A stretch of 64,000 bases of DNA from Bettongia penicillata ogilbyi (taxonomy: Eukaryota > Chordata > Mammalia > Diprotodontia > Potoroidae): the NCBI GenBank assembly GCA_023548195.1, contig JAJHZJ010000496.1, positions 9,014,644 through 9,078,643 of the forward strand, written 5' to 3'. Positions 41,418 to 51,904 of the stretch are shown in pieces. Within the stretch, counting starts at the first letter, position 1. Each line of letters opens with the position of its first letter. The notes beneath the pieces are model-generated. The model searched no databases and was not told the origin of the DNA. It saw only the letters and a program-made list of their open reading frames with translations. The translations under genes and the position numbers were made by a program.

Positions 41418-41504
41418 TAGTGCCCTGAGATAGCCTTCTGAGTGCCTAAGTGTCCCGTTTTGTAAATCATCTGATCCATACTACATTAGGAATAAACATG
41501 AGAG
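41418..41504 (+). repeat. Unassigned duplicated segment, copy B
   Basis: Partner of 39776-39867, 1.6 kb away and in the same orientation. It lies directly upstream of a hAT relic, whereas copy A does not. Confidence 0.8.
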
Positions 41505-41506
41505 TG

Positions 41507-41705
41507 TCATGAATTTTGTGTCATGAATCCCTTTGGTAGGCTGGTGTAGCCTATGGACCCCTTCTCAAAATAATGGATTTTTCGCCTATATTCATAATGG
41601 AAGAAAATGCTAAATTTCAGTTCGAGGTTACTGAAAATAGGGATTTTTTTCCCCCTATCCAGGTTCATGGACCCCTTGAAATCTATCCATGGATGCCACA
41701 TGAAG
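41507..41705. mobile_element. hAT-type MITE relic
   Basis: 'TCATGAATCCCTTTGGTAGG', 'GTAGCCTATGGACCCCTTCT', 'AATGCTAAATTTCAGTTCGA', 'GTTCATGGACCCCTTGAAAT' and 'TCTATCCATGGATGCC'. Terminal repeats are eroded, but the order matches the family. Confidence 0.7.
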
Positions 41706-41715
41706 AAGCCCTACT

Positions 41716-42120
41716 TTACCCAGTCTTTATATGGCATAAACTTTTGACCCTTTGCCATCCTGTGTGCTTTCTTCGGTATATTCTCTAGTTTTCCCATGTG
41801 CTCCATAAACTGTGGTTCTCAGATCTGAAATATCATATACAAGATATAATCTTAAGTGGGCCAGAGGATATGGAACTATCCTTTCTCTAGTTCAGGAGAC
41901 AATGTATCTGAATGAAGTTTAGTATTACATCCATCAATATTGCTCACTCTTTCATCTCTCAATGGTTACATTAATTAGCAAATGACTTTCAATTCATTTG
42001 AAGCCATTAGGGCCCTCAAATCTATTTTTTAAAAGAAAATAATCTTGTTGCTATCTTTTGTTCTTACCTCATCTAAATTTCTCCTAGTATCCATTTCTCG
42101 ACCCTTGCACAAAGCCATCA
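41716..42120 (-). mobile_element. L3/CR1 LINE, antisense (split copy, 5' part)
   Basis: 'TGACCCTTTGCCATCCTGTG', 'CCATAAACTGTGGTTCTCAG', 'AAGTGGGCCAGAGGATATGG' and 'GCTCACTCTTTCATCTCTC' continue the L3 of 40770-41170 further toward its 5' side. Very decayed beyond 41900. Confidence 0.6.
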
Positions 42121-42334
42121 TGTAGAACAGAGATACAGTTTTTTTTCCAACAAAAAGGCAAACTAAACAAAGAGAAAAAAATCAGGAAAATTGATCTGTA
42201 TATAGAAAAAGCATGACAATAAATGCCAAGGCCCACATTCATAGATCTTCTACCACTGCAGAGGATTAGGGGGAAGTGTCTTCTTATATCTCTTCTTTGG
42301 CCTATGGTTGTTCAACGTAATTCTACAACATTCA

Positions 42335-42590
42335 GTCAGACAATAAATATTTATTAAGCACATACCTATTATGTACCAGACACTGTGCTAATCTCTGGGG
42401 ACACAAAAAGAGACAAAAAGGCAGTTCTTGCCTTCAAGGAATTCAAAATCTAATAAGAGAAACAAGAAGCAGTCAAATATGTACAAACAGGGTATATACA
42501 GGATAAATAGGAAATAGTTAAGACAGGGGAGGTGCTAGAACTCAGAGGGATTGGGAAAGGCTACCTATAGATGATGAGATTTTAGGAAGT
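42335..42590 (-). mobile_element. L2 LINE 3' end, antisense
   Basis: 'AAATATTTATTAAGCACATA', 'CCAGACACTGTGCTAATCTC', 'GTATATACAGGATAAATAGG' and 'GGGATTGGGAAAGGCTACCT': one of the best antisense L2 matches in the window. Confidence 0.9.
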
Positions 42591-42594
42591 CAGA

Positions 42595-42735
42595 GAAGCC
42601 AATATAATGAATATAGAGAAATATGGAATTATAAGAACTGATACAGAGTGAAGTAGAACCAAGAAAACAACATATATAATGACTTCAATAATGATATAAA
42701 AAGAACAAATCCTAGATCTTTTTCAAAGGAAATTT
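42595..42735 (+). mobile_element. L1 LINE fragment near ORF2 end, sense
   Basis: 'ACTGATACAGAGTGAAGTAG' and 'AACCAAGAAAACAACATATA' correspond to the sense version of the antisense 'CACTTTGTATCAGTTCATA' zone at 16.4 kb. Confidence 0.65.
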
Positions 42736-42759
42736 TTGTCTTTTTTCTTCTTATATCTG

Positions 42760-42930
42760 GAGAGGCAACCTGGTATAGTGGATAGACAGTTGACCCTAGG
42801 GTCAGGAAGATCTAAGGTTAAGTCTTTACTCTCACACATACTATGTGACCTTGAGCAAGTCATATAACTCTTTTGTACCACAGATAACTTGATAAGACAA
42901 AAAAATTGATAGTGTAGTTCTCTACTGATA
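42760..42930 (+). mobile_element. SINE (CORE/MIR type), decayed 3' end
   Basis: 'GGCAACCTGGTATAGTGGAT', 'CTAGGGTCAGGAAGATCTAA' and 'CTTGAGCAAGTCATATAACT'. Confidence 0.7.
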
Positions 42931-42934
42931 GAGA

Positions 42935-43215
42935 GAACCAGGTAGCATAATGGATAGAATTTGGAAGACTTGAGTTAAAATTGTCTAAGACTTTTATTAA
43001 GAGAATGATTCTCCCCTCTCACCTCAAGCTGTAGTTTCCCCTCTGTAAAATAGAGAGAATAAAAGCATGTATCTCCCAGGGCTATTGTGAGGATCAAGTG
43101 AGACAAAAACAAACTTGTAGTACTATCAAAATGGTAGTCCTTAAAGAGGGAGTTCTCCCGTGGGGGCTCACCATGCTAATGAAATCACAGGTCTAGTAAA
43201 CACATACAGTGATTT
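42935..43215 (+). mobile_element. SINE with MIR body and CORE-SINE-type end
   Basis: 'AACCAGGTAGCATAATGGAT' head, 'CCTCTGTAAAATAGAGAGAA' CORE, 'GGGCTATTGTGAGGATCAAG', then 'AGAGGGAGTTCTCCCGTGGG' and 'CTAATGAAATCACAGGTCTA', the terminus seen at 6.1 kb. Either one hybrid copy or two abutting copies. Confidence 0.6.
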
Positions 43216-43894
43216 TTGAGGTATGCCATTGACAGTGCTCAAAAAATTATAAAATCTTCATTTTTAATATAAGTGCAATGACTGACCAGCCAGGGACTTT
43301 TTCCCACGGGTTCATTTCTCCTTTTTTTTGAATATACAGGGTTATCTCAGGTCATCAACTGAAAAGACTTCTGACATTCCTCCCACTAGCAGTGGGAATT
43401 TTGAAAGTTGGTGAACAAATCCAACTCGATTGGGTTTCCACAGCTGGCTTGTTGTGGCTTGACATGAACACAAGTAGCCTATAAACAGGGAAGTTCTGCT
43501 ATTAATTTACATGGGCTTGAGGTCACAGGTTAAAAAAGAAAAGTAATCAAGAGGAGAGGGTGGCATTTTGAAAGTTGGCCAGACTTTGTTTTCTTTTGAA
43601 ATGTCTCCCTCTCACACCCTGAGTAAGTCAGGCCCCAGCAGATATGAATGCAGGGTTGTGCTGACAGTAGATGGGTTTTGTTTTTTGTGATAATTACAAC
43701 TTTATTTTGGTGAAAGAGAAGTTAGCATTTCTCTTGGGTCAGTCTTGAGAGTTCCACATAGAATGTGGATATAGGGCAGCCTTCTGGGGGAAAACCACGA
43801 GAGGGGGAAGACAATCTATGTTAGCATTTGTTGACATCTACTTTGTGGACGGAATTTCACATCTCGTTGAAATTTGTGGAGGTATCTAGATATT
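43216..43894. other. About 0.7 kb single-copy DNA, no gene
   Basis: 'ATTTTGAAAGTTGG' occurs twice (near 43398 and 43566). The block is repeat-free by eye and could be conserved. No ORF. Confidence 0.35.
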
Positions 43895-43965
43895 TCTTAC
43901 TTCCTTCAAAGCTGCCTCCACTATGAAGCCTTTCCTGAGTCCCACAGCTGGGAGTGGTTTCTTGG
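43895..43965 (+). mobile_element. L2 LINE fragment
   Basis: 'CTATGAAGCCTTTCCTGAGT' is the L2 'ATGAAGCCTTTCCTGA' motif. Confidence 0.6.
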
Positions 43966-43984
43966 AAACAGTCTGTACTTGGGA

Positions 43985-44275
43985 GGACAAATGGTTTGGA
44001 GTCCTAAGCCGTGGGTCCACACTGAGTGACGCTGGGCAAATCACTCATCTTCTCTGGCCTTCTGTTTCCTTATCTGTAAAAAGAGGAGGTTTTAGCCTAA
44101 TAGTCAGAAAGACCCATCCCAGATGCTTCCTTGCTGTGTAGTTTCAATTTCTCTTATTATGTTTCCTCACACGTAAGGTGAATGCTTATATCACCAGACT
44201 ATTGAGATGATCAAATGTGATAATGAAATGAAGTGGTTTTCAAACCTTATAAACATTGTAGCTATCATTATTACT
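43985..44275 (+). mobile_element. MIR SINE followed by a second MIR tail
   Basis: First copy 'GTGACGCTGGGCAAATCACT', 'TGTTTCCTTATCTGTAAAAA' (to about 44135). Then 'ATGTTTCCTCACACGTAAGG', 'GTGGTTTTCAAACCTTATAA' and 'ACATTGTAGCTATCATTATT' (44150-44275). Confidence 0.7.
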
Positions 44276-44324
44276 GCTACTACTACCACTACTAAAATAT
44301 ATGTATACATATGTATATCTCTTT

Positions 44325-44380
44325 ATATTGTTTATCCTTATATAGAATATAAGGTCCTTGAGAGTCAAAACTATTGTTTT
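44325..44380 (+). mobile_element. L2 LINE terminal fragment
   Basis: 'TAGAATATAAGGTCCTTGAG' is the L2 'AGAATGTAAGCTCCTTGAG' motif; an ATATGTATAC tract precedes it. Confidence 0.55.
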
Positions 44381-44384
44381 TAAA

Positions 44385-44645
44385 GCTAGAGGAAGAGGTA
44401 ACTGATGTTATAATGGATATAGCTCTGGACCTAAAATCAAGAAGACCTGAGTTCAAATTTTGCCTCAGACACTTACGAGTTATGTGATCCTGGGCAAGTC
44501 ACTTAACCTCTACCTCATTTCCTCATCTTAAAGTGACGAAAATAATGAGCCATACCTCCCAGAATTGTTTTGGGATCAAATGATATAATATTAGCAAATT
44601 GTCTGGCAAATCTTTAAGTGCTATATAAATACCAGCTGTTATTAC
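44385..44645 (+). mobile_element. MIR SINE, full length
   Basis: 'GAAGACCTGAGTTCAAATTT', 'GATCCTGGGCAAGTCACTTA', 'TTTCCTCATCTTAAAGTGAC', 'CCCAGAATTGTTTTGGGATC' and 'AGTGCTATATAAATACCAGC'. It ends in ATT repeats leading into the next tract. Confidence 0.9.
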
Positions 44646-44935
44646 TATTATGTATATACATATACACACCCATATATACATATACGCTATACATATATTT
44701 ATGTATGTATACTTTAAAAGCATATACATATGCACAGATATATGAAATATTGGTATATATCTCACAATGCACACCAATTTATTATATGTATATCTGTACA
44801 TACCTATACATGAATATGTGTATATACATGAATATACATATAAGTACATACATATGCACGTGTATATGTACACATATAGGTATGTGCGTATATGTACATG
44901 TTAGTATAGGTGTGTGCATATGTATCTATGCCAAT
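44646..44935. repeat. Alternating TA/CA/TG tract at a MIR 3' end
   Basis: About 290 bp of TATACATATA, GTATACTT and ACATATGCAC words. Overlapping 116- and 120-codon ORFs on opposite strands, rich in Tyr, Ile and Cys, arise from the alternation. Confidence 0.85.
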
Positions 44936-45055
44936 TTTCCACATATATGTCTTATTAGCCATGATCTCTTAACACTATAATATGATTTTGGGGACATGCT
45001 ACGTGTCTATAAGCATACATAGTGTGTACATGTAGGGCAAACCCTAAGGAGCCAA

Positions 45056-45195
45056 ATTAGAGATAGAGATATATACATATCATAATACATACACATATAT
45101 AATACATTCATGTGCACATATATGCATACATATAGATAAGTGGGGAGGGAAGAAGGAGAGAGAGAGAGGGAGGGAGGGAGGGAGAGAGCCCTATC
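45056..45195. repeat. TA/CA tract followed by (GGGA)n/GAGA tract
   Basis: GATATATACATATC-type alternation up to about 45135, then a pure-purine AGGAGAGAGAGAGGGAGGGAGG run at 45143-45188. Confidence 0.85.
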
Positions 45196-45200
45196 TATAT

Positions 45201-46434
45201 AAACAATGTGATATATATTACAGAATTCATGAGCCCACTTGAGATAGGTTGATTTGTTGGTGAAGATTTAGAATAATTAGCTTACAACATTCACTTTTTC
45301 ATAAGAAGCACTGTGCTTTAAAACACTGAACTGGACAGAATTGAAATAACTACCTAATTGGAATTACTATTGTGGTCCATGCGACCATTCGTGTTTCAAT
45401 TCTGGGTCTAACCACAGATGGTTAAAGGGCAAATATTGCCTTCCCCAGGCCACCCACCCCTCCTGCCATCCTTCCAGTTCTTCATCAGATATTCCACGAA
45501 ACTCAGTACACCACAGATAGTCATAGCTTTGTTTGCAGAAAGTGTTTTCTGCACTGCTTGATAGCTGATACTCAGGAGCTAGAATCCATCAAATAGCCTG
45601 CTGTCTCTTCTCAGTGATATACATTCCAAGAAATACTGAAAATGTTGCTCCTTCTGCTCAACTGTGTATTAAAGAATAAAACATGGTAAATAAAATCTTT
45701 ATCATAGAAAAGAACTCTTTCAGTACATTTCATGTGAAAAAAGACCTTTCATAAAAAGGCCTTGATAATGACATCTGTTTTCATAAAATAGATAATTTTG
45801 TTTCATAGTACACTAAATTGTTATTTTAAATATTATTTGTGGTGCCAGTGATATAAATAAGAGAATAGAATGTTGATACTGTCTTTACATTTCATTAGTG
45901 TCCTGTTTTTTGGAACCTCAGATATAATAACTGTTTCTCAAAACATAGTTTTAAAATAAAAATAACTTTGAATCAAATAAGCAAACTATATCAAATAAGC
46001 AAACTATATGCAGTGGAATTTATATTTCAATTATTGATGCAAACTTCTAACAATATTTTCATATTAAAATTTCATTATGCCTTGGGGTTTTTTGAGCTAT
46101 TGTTCAAAACAGTTTAAAAACATCCCACAAAAAGTACAAAATTAAAATTTTCCAGTCTTTACACAAGGTATCCTGCTTTGATTGTAGACTTTCACAACAC
46201 ACAACACTGTCTTCCACAATATGATGAGCTAGCACATTTGTGCCCAAAAAGATACCCCGAGTTTTTAAGTGGCCAATATTTGACAAATTAGAAAATTTAA
46301 GAAACAAATGGAAGACATCAAAAACAGTCAGAGAGATTATGCTACTAATATCCACATTTCAATATAAATATTATCATTATTAAACTATGATAAATATTAA
46401 TTTAAATGTTTCCAAACTGCAATATAAGCTATGA
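45201..46434. other. 1.2 kb AT-rich single-copy DNA, no gene assigned
   Basis: The longest stretch in the window with no recognisable transposon, at low GC. It holds an exact 18-bp tandem duplication (45972-46007) and an 83-codon minus-strand ORF (46104-46355) with no family match. Confidence 0.45.
45972..46007. repeat. Exact 18-bp tandem duplication
   Basis: ATCAAATAAGCAAACTAT occurs twice without mismatch, so the duplication is recent compared with the decayed surroundings. Confidence 0.95.
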
Positions 46435-46730
46435 TATCCCATCTCTTTTCTCTGGGTCTTTGCTCTCTCCCTGCCTTACGTCCACCTCTTTGAACCCTTC
46501 AAGCCTCAGCCAAGGGTCCCTTCTCCAAGAGGCCTTTCCTCATTTTCGTAATTGTTAGCTCCCTTCCAAAATTACTTTTGATTTGTTTTGTCCACAGCCT
46601 GTACTTACTCACCAGTGAACATGATGCTTCCCCTAGTGAAAATGTGAGCTGCTTGAAGACAGGGCTGTTTCTCTGCTGTATTAGAATTTCCAACATCTAG
46701 TGCAGTACTTGATACATGGTTAGGCAATGA
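46435..46730 (+). mobile_element. L2 LINE 3' end
   Basis: 'CAAAATTACTTTTGATTTGT', 'AAAATGTGAGCTGCTTGAAG', 'CATCTAGTGCAGTACTTGAT' and 'AAGAGGCCTTTCCTCATTTT' follow the sense order. Confidence 0.85.
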
Positions 46731-46734
46731 CATT

Positions 46735-46940
46735 ATAAAGATAAAGATACAGTCTCTGCCCTTGTGGAACTTACAGGTTATACTACATAACAGTTACAGT
46801 CTAGGTTATGATAGAGTGAAATTGATGTACAAAAAGCTAAAAACAGTCTTGGTGGGAGAGAAACCATAGCTTGGAGGATCAGAAAAGAGGTGATATCTAA
46901 AGTCAATCTTGAGGCATTCCGCTAGACAGTTTACAGCAAT
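46735..46940 (-). mobile_element. L2 LINE, antisense, decayed
   Basis: 'GTCTCTGCCCTTGTGGAACT' and the L2-like 'AAGAGGTGATATCTAAAGTC'. It lies tail to tail with the preceding sense L2. Confidence 0.55.
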
Positions 46941-46944
46941 GATT

Positions 46945-47600
46945 ATTAAAAAGAATTTTTTTTTGAATGTTGAGTTTCAAATTCCCTCCCTTCAGTCCAT
47001 CCTCCACCTATTAAGAAGGCAAGAAATATGACATATAAGCAATATGATACATAAAAAACCATGCTAAATATATTTCCATATTAGCCACGTAGCAACAACA
47101 AAACAGCAACAAAGAAACGACAAGAAAAGGTGAGAAGATTCCACTTTAGTTTGCACGCAGAGCTCATCAGTTCTCTCTCTGGAGAGCGGTTTGCATTACA
47201 GTGTTGGATCATTGCATTGATGAAAGCAGTTAAGTGTTTCATGGTTGATCCTTGCTACAATGTTGCTGTTATTGTTACAATGTTTTCCTGGTTCTGCTCA
47301 CTTCATTCTGCATCAGTTCACGCACGTCTTCCCAGGTGTTTTTGAAACTATTTTGTAGCATAATAGTATTTCATCTTGATTATATACCACAACTTGTTTA
47401 GCCATTCCCTAACTGATAAGCATTTCCTCAGTTTCCAATTCTTTGCCATCACAGAAAGAACTGATATATCTATAGCCATTTATCTATCTACTTATCTATC
47501 TACCTATACGTTACATATAGACCCTTTTCCTTTTTCTTTGATCTCTTTAGGATACAAACCTAGTATTGGTATTATTGGGTCAAAGGGTATGAAAAGAAAG
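46945..47600 (-). mobile_element. L1 LINE 3' UTR and ORF2 end, antisense
   Basis: 'TGAATGTTGAGTTTCAAATT', 'GTTTTCCTGGTTCTGCTCAC', 'TTCATTCTGCATCAGTTCAC', 'AACTTGTTTAGCCATTCCCT' and 'GATCTCTTTAGGATACAAAC' run in antisense L1 order and stop after 'TATTGGGTCAAAGGGTATG'. A TATC microsatellite (47470-47510) interrupts the ORF2 part. 5'-truncated, inactive. Confidence 0.9.
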
Positions 47601-47839
47601 CTGTTGACAGAAGATGAAGAGAAACTGCATTCCAGGATTGAGTGGACAGACTATACAAATAGACAGAGGCAGAAGATGGCAGACAGAATTTGAAGAATTG
47701 CCACTAGTCCCGTCTGGGAAAATAATTGCATACAACTGGCTATGTAAACAAAATGTAATAGTAGCAATACATAATTTCAAATAAAGAATGCAATGAGCTA
47801 ATTCCATTGAAGAAACCAAATAAAAAGCAATGAAATTTA
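47601..47839. other. No gene seen
   Basis: Short single-copy-looking stretch. Confidence 0.35.
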
Positions 47840-48045
47840 TGAGAGGCTGTGTGGTATAATAAAAAGGCAGAGTAAATAGAGAGCTGGCCTTGGAGCCAAG
47901 AAGACTTGGATTTCAACTGATAAAAACAGGCTGCGTGACTCTAGCAAATCAAAACCTCCCAGTGCACCAGGTAACTCTCCATGTCTCTAAATTTCAAAGC
48001 ACACTCATGTCTGCATGGATAGAGGCTAGTCTAGTCTCTATCCTA
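47840..48045 (+). mobile_element. CORE-SINE with distinct 3' domain, decayed
   Basis: 'GAGGCTGTGTGGTATAATAA', 'CTTGGAGCCAAGAAGACTTG' and 'GGCTGCGTGACTCTAGCAAA' identify the head and body. The tail resembles the 5.9-kb family. Confidence 0.6.
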
Positions 48046-48479
48046 AAAGCAATTATTCTCTTTAAAATAAAAATACTCATTGACTTGTGACCTTTTTTTA
48101 ACGATTGTTGTCTCCTGTATCTTTCAATAAAGTAGCTTAAAAAAATCCCCATGCTTGACTATCTACACAAATCAAATTAACTGAATAATTAATTACTAAA
48201 ACAATTGTTATTTATAAATCTGTTCTACCTGCCAGGACACACATAAATTTAAAAAATAATAATAAACCATATTTAATCATACTATACTTACTAAAAATTT
48301 AATATTTTAATGAGAGCAAAAGGATTTTGTGCTATTAATAAAGCATTTTAAATTCATTTCACTTTTATCTCCTTTTTGAATGCCTATTTTTGTATGTTTT
48401 ATAGTATAACATATTAGTATAGCAGTATATGAATATAATTCATGAACAAACATAATTTAAATTTTGTTTTCTGTTAAAA
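48046..48479. other. AT-rich DNA without gene
   Basis: Very low GC, with A/T homopolymer scraps. No motif recognised. Confidence 0.4.
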
Positions 48480-48590
48480 TATTTAAAGTACATTTCCTAG
48501 GGCACTGTGTGACTCATGGGTCACACAGCTAGCATGTTTTAGGTGCCGGCCCACTCTAACCCAGCTGCCTCTCAACAGAGCTTTACGTGG
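48480..48590 (-). mobile_element. MIR SINE fragment, antisense
   Basis: 'GGGTCACACAGCTAGCATGT' and 'CCCAGCTGCCTCTC' with most of the rest deleted. Confidence 0.55.
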
Positions 48591-48599
48591 AGCTGAACT

Positions 48600-49055
48600 T
48601 GATGAAGAAAAGTCAAACAAAGAATTCCTGTCTTCAAGAAGTTTACCTCCTAGAACCCAAACAATTTCAGGAGGGAACAGAGCACTAGGAATTAGGGGAA
48701 TAGGAAAAAGCTACCCTTTAAAGGATTCTGAGAATCAGAGCTGAGGAAAAGAGTGAATTCCATCCAAAGAGTCTATCTATATAGAAGACCAGAGATGGAC
48801 AATGAGAAATTGAATTCAAGGTCAGTAAAGAGGGCATTTTGACTGCAATATACAACCTATGAAATAGGCAATGTAAAATCTATATGGAAAGATTGGCTGG
48901 GGTGAGAATGGGAAGGACTGAAGTGGAGCAGAAGAACTCACTGTTTTATTTTATGTTATTTTTTATTTTGTTGTTTTAGAAGCAATAGGGAGCCACTGCA
49001 TATCCAGTTACAAAATAGAAATAAAATGTTCCTGAAAAGTACTTTCAACATTTAA
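48600..49055 (-). mobile_element. L2 LINE 3' region, antisense, decayed
   Basis: 'CTGTCTTCAAGAAGTTTACC', 'GGAATTAGGGGAATAGGAAA', 'AAGAGTGAATTCCATCCAAA' and 'GCAATAGGGAGCCACTGCAT' follow antisense L2 order, with a T-rich insertion near 48945-48980. Confidence 0.65.
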
Positions 49056-49119
49056 TTCAGGAAATTTCCAAGAAGGGAAAGAAAAAAAGTGCCATGTAGC
49101 TCCATTATTTGTAGCTATT

Positions 49120-49370
49120 TTCTAATGACAATAGCTAACATTTATATGGCACTTTAAGATTTGTGAAACACTTTACACATATTATCTCGTTTGATCCACA
49201 TGGCAACATGTTATTATCCTCATATTATGGATTAGGAAATTGAGGCTGAGCGACATTAAGTGACTTTCCCAGGTTCACACAGATGGTATACATCTGAGGA
49301 AGGATTTGAACTCAGTTTTTTTCTGACTCCAAGTCTGCCTTTATCTACTGTGCCATGGAACTGTCTAGTT
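49120..49370 (-). mobile_element. MIR SINE, full length, antisense
   Basis: 'AATAGCTAACATTTATATGG', 'CACTTTACACATATTATCTC', 'AAATTGAGGCTGAGCGACAT', 'GATTTGAACTCAGTTTTTTT' and 'TATCTACTGTGCCATGGAAC'. Perhaps the cleanest antisense MIR in the window. Confidence 0.9.
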
Positions 49371-49529
49371 TCTACAGGATTTTACAAATCTTTATCGTTT
49401 GAGAATTTGCTTCTCAGTTCTTTATCCTTTTCTGGATAGGGTCCAAGTTCATGCACTGCAATGAATGAACTTGTTTTTGGGGTCAAGGGCATTTTCTTTA
49501 TGTTCTGAGAGCAAGGAAAAGAAATGGGA

Positions 49530-49685
49530 GCATAGATATCATCTGGTCCAACCCCCTCATTTGTTGGTGAGTAAACTGAAGCCCAGTGATTAAGCAACTT
49601 GGCTGCCAGGTAGTTAGTGGTGGAGATGAGATTCAAATCCAGGTCTTCTGCTTCCAAATCCCGTGTGCAAATCCATGTCCAAATC
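49530..49685 (-). mobile_element. MIR SINE, antisense
   Basis: 'GAGTAAACTGAAGCCCAGTG', 'GCAACTTGGCTGCCAGGTAG' and 'GATTCAAATCCAGGTCTTCT'. Confidence 0.75.
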
Positions 49686-49689
49686 TTTG

Positions 49690-49850
49690 GACCATCACTT
49701 ACTAACTCTGTGACCACAAACAAGTGCTTTTTGCTTTTCTGAGCCTCAGTTTTCTCATCTGTTTAATGGGGATAATAATCTTTGCACTACTGTGGAATTT
49801 ACCTCCTTGGGGTTGTTGGAAAGAACTTTCTACACTGTAACATGATCTCT
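49690..49850 (+). mobile_element. MIR SINE
   Basis: 'TCACTTACTAACTCTGTGAC', 'GCCTCAGTTTTCTCATCTGT', 'GGGGATAATAATCTTTGCAC' and 'TTGGGGTTGTTGGAAAG'. It lies head to head with the previous antisense MIR. Confidence 0.8.
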
Positions 49851-50899
49851 AAATGAGGGCATTTCTTTTTCTCTCAGTAGTATAATATTACGGAAGTGTA
49901 GGCATACCATTCTAGGATCTTTAGTGGTGTCAAGCTCCCTTCAAATGGAGTCTTCACTTATCGAGCTATAAGACAAATAGATTCTCGGCAAATTCCCAGC
50001 TCAGCAGGAGAAAACCATAGAGAGTGTCTGGAAAAAACAGAACTTATTATTGCCCTAGAGACTACAATCAACAATTCAGCCACACAGTCAATTGTCAGAT
50101 GGCTGATCTGTTTCTCAAGTGCACTCAGACAGCTATACTGATGGTTGGGGAAATAGTCTACTGTAGATTTTCCTTTCATGATGTCAGGCACCAACTCCTT
50201 GTTCTAGTTTTTCAGGGCCAATGCTCCCAAATGCCAATCCATAATTAATCCTGGGGCTTAGCTTCAGGTTCAAGTCCATGGATTCATGAATGTCTCGACC
50301 CCATGCCAAACCTTGGCAAAACCTTCAGTAAATGTAAGCCAAGTTTCAGGACCCTTAAGAAACTTAGACTCAAACTTCCTTTTGGTTTTTGTTGCTAACA
50401 TTTTGCAGGATTCTAATTCACAGAACTTCCAGATGGAATTCCATGCCAATAGAGGACTGCTGGCAGAGGAGGAGGAGTACTCTGAAGCAGATGTGGGGGT
50501 GGGGGTGGGATATAGTATGGTAGAGGGGGAGAAGCACAGATTTAATTTTCATGTAAGGAAAATGAAGACTTAGAGATTTCTGGCAAGAAAGAGTTATATT
50601 AATTTTTTTTTTTTTTTAACACATTAAGCTTCTAAATACATTCTACATTTGACAAACCCTTTCTGGGCTCTTCAAAGTCATTTGCTTGGCTAGGTTATTA
50701 TTTTTTTTTATCAGAGAATTACAGAAACAAAAACCTCAGTAAGACCCCTAGGCTGTCTATATAATAAATGCCAAAATGGATAATTCGTAATTACAATATA
50801 TAAATATGCAATGAATCTATGATTTTATTAACATAGGGAGTTTTCTCCACCAATCCTGGGGACTCATTCCACCAACACAATTTCAACCTACCTGAATAG
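49851..50899. other. About 1 kb single-copy DNA, no gene
   Basis: A G-rich word GGGGGTGGGGGTGGG near 50496-50510, T-runs near 50600-50615, and several short ORFs without motif. Confidence 0.4.
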
Positions 50900-51030
50900 A
50901 TAGGTCCTATGAAATAGCTTGAGGTATGAGAGATTAAGGGACTTTCTTAGGATTATACAACCAGTAAGTAACAGAGGTAGCATTCAAATCTAGGGCTTTC
51001 AAATTCTGAGGCCACACATGCCATGCCTGA
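50900..51030 (-). mobile_element. MIR SINE, antisense
   Basis: 'AAGGGACTTTCTTAGGATTA' and 'CATTCAAATCTAGGGCTTTC'. Confidence 0.65.
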
Positions 51031-51084
51031 TTAGTTCAAGGATAAGTGATTTCATCTGCAGGAGTACTCTCCTTATCAATAAGA

Positions 51085-51250
51085 TCAAAATGAATTATTT
51101 TAAATTTATTAAGGACCTACTATGTGCAAGGCATTGGAGAACAAAAACAAATATACAATATTTTCTTCCCTCATGGAGCTTGTATTTTATAGGGTGAGAC
51201 AACATATACATATATGAATATGTAACTAATATATGCAAAATAAGCACAAT
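51085..51250 (-). mobile_element. L2 LINE 3' end, antisense
   Basis: 'ATTAAGGACCTACTATGTGC', 'AAGGCATTGGAGAACAAAAA', 'CCTCATGGAGCTTGTATTTT' and 'GTGAGACAACATATACATAT'. Confidence 0.85.
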
Positions 51251-51904
51251 AATTTTTTTTTTAAATTTTGAAGGAAGATGCTACTAGCCCTATCACAAAT
51301 AGCCTTTAAGAGCTGCGGTGTACAAAAAATATTCACCTGCACTGGCTAACATAGTGATTATCTTTTCCCAAACCAATTAGCTTGATACTTAGACAACACA
51401 TACTGGGCCTGTAGTTCAAGTCTTTCCAGCTTGGTAGGAGCAGCACAACTGGGCACAGTCTCAAAGAAATCAGTGGCATCCCCACGGCATGAGGCATCAG
51501 AAGAAAACTTGAAAGGAGGGAGGTTTTTTTGTCTGCATATGCAAGAAGAAAAACAAAGTCCCAAGAGACAGCAAAGCACATGGAGTCTGCATTTGAGTAA
51601 ATGGACAAACTCTTTAGATGAATGAACACTGATACTACAGCCCCTAGCCTAAAACTGGTTCTAAGATTCTATCTAGAGACCTAGGAAGGCAGCTTCCTTT
51701 CTTCAAACATCCCCCAGCCCTAATCTCCGAACTTGAATGGAGAGAAAGAGTCGAAATTGAAAGTAAATTCTAATCTCTTGCCCCCTGAACAGATATTTAA
51801 CACAGATGAAGATGAAAAAAATGTTTTCAGTTAAGATGAGAGCACAAAAGGAGCACACAGATTATAGCAGAAAGATTTAAGTTCAATATTAACGAGCACT
51901 TTCT
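51251..51904. other. About 0.65 kb single-copy DNA, no gene
   Basis: Contains mutually overlapping ORFs on both strands (98 codons on minus, 64 on plus). No domain recognised. Confidence 0.4.

Larger units (their letters stand above)
41171..41715. other. 0.5-kb block separating two halves of an L3
   Basis: Not L3-like. It contains the duplicated segment 41418-41504 and a hAT relic (41507-41705). The first 240 bp (about 41171-41410) is unassigned and locally GC-richer. Confidence 0.5.

Noticed and set aside
44523..44980. 116- and 120-codon ORFs on opposite strands, rich in Tyr, Ile and Cys
   Set aside because: Products of the alternating tract and the MIR; not coding.
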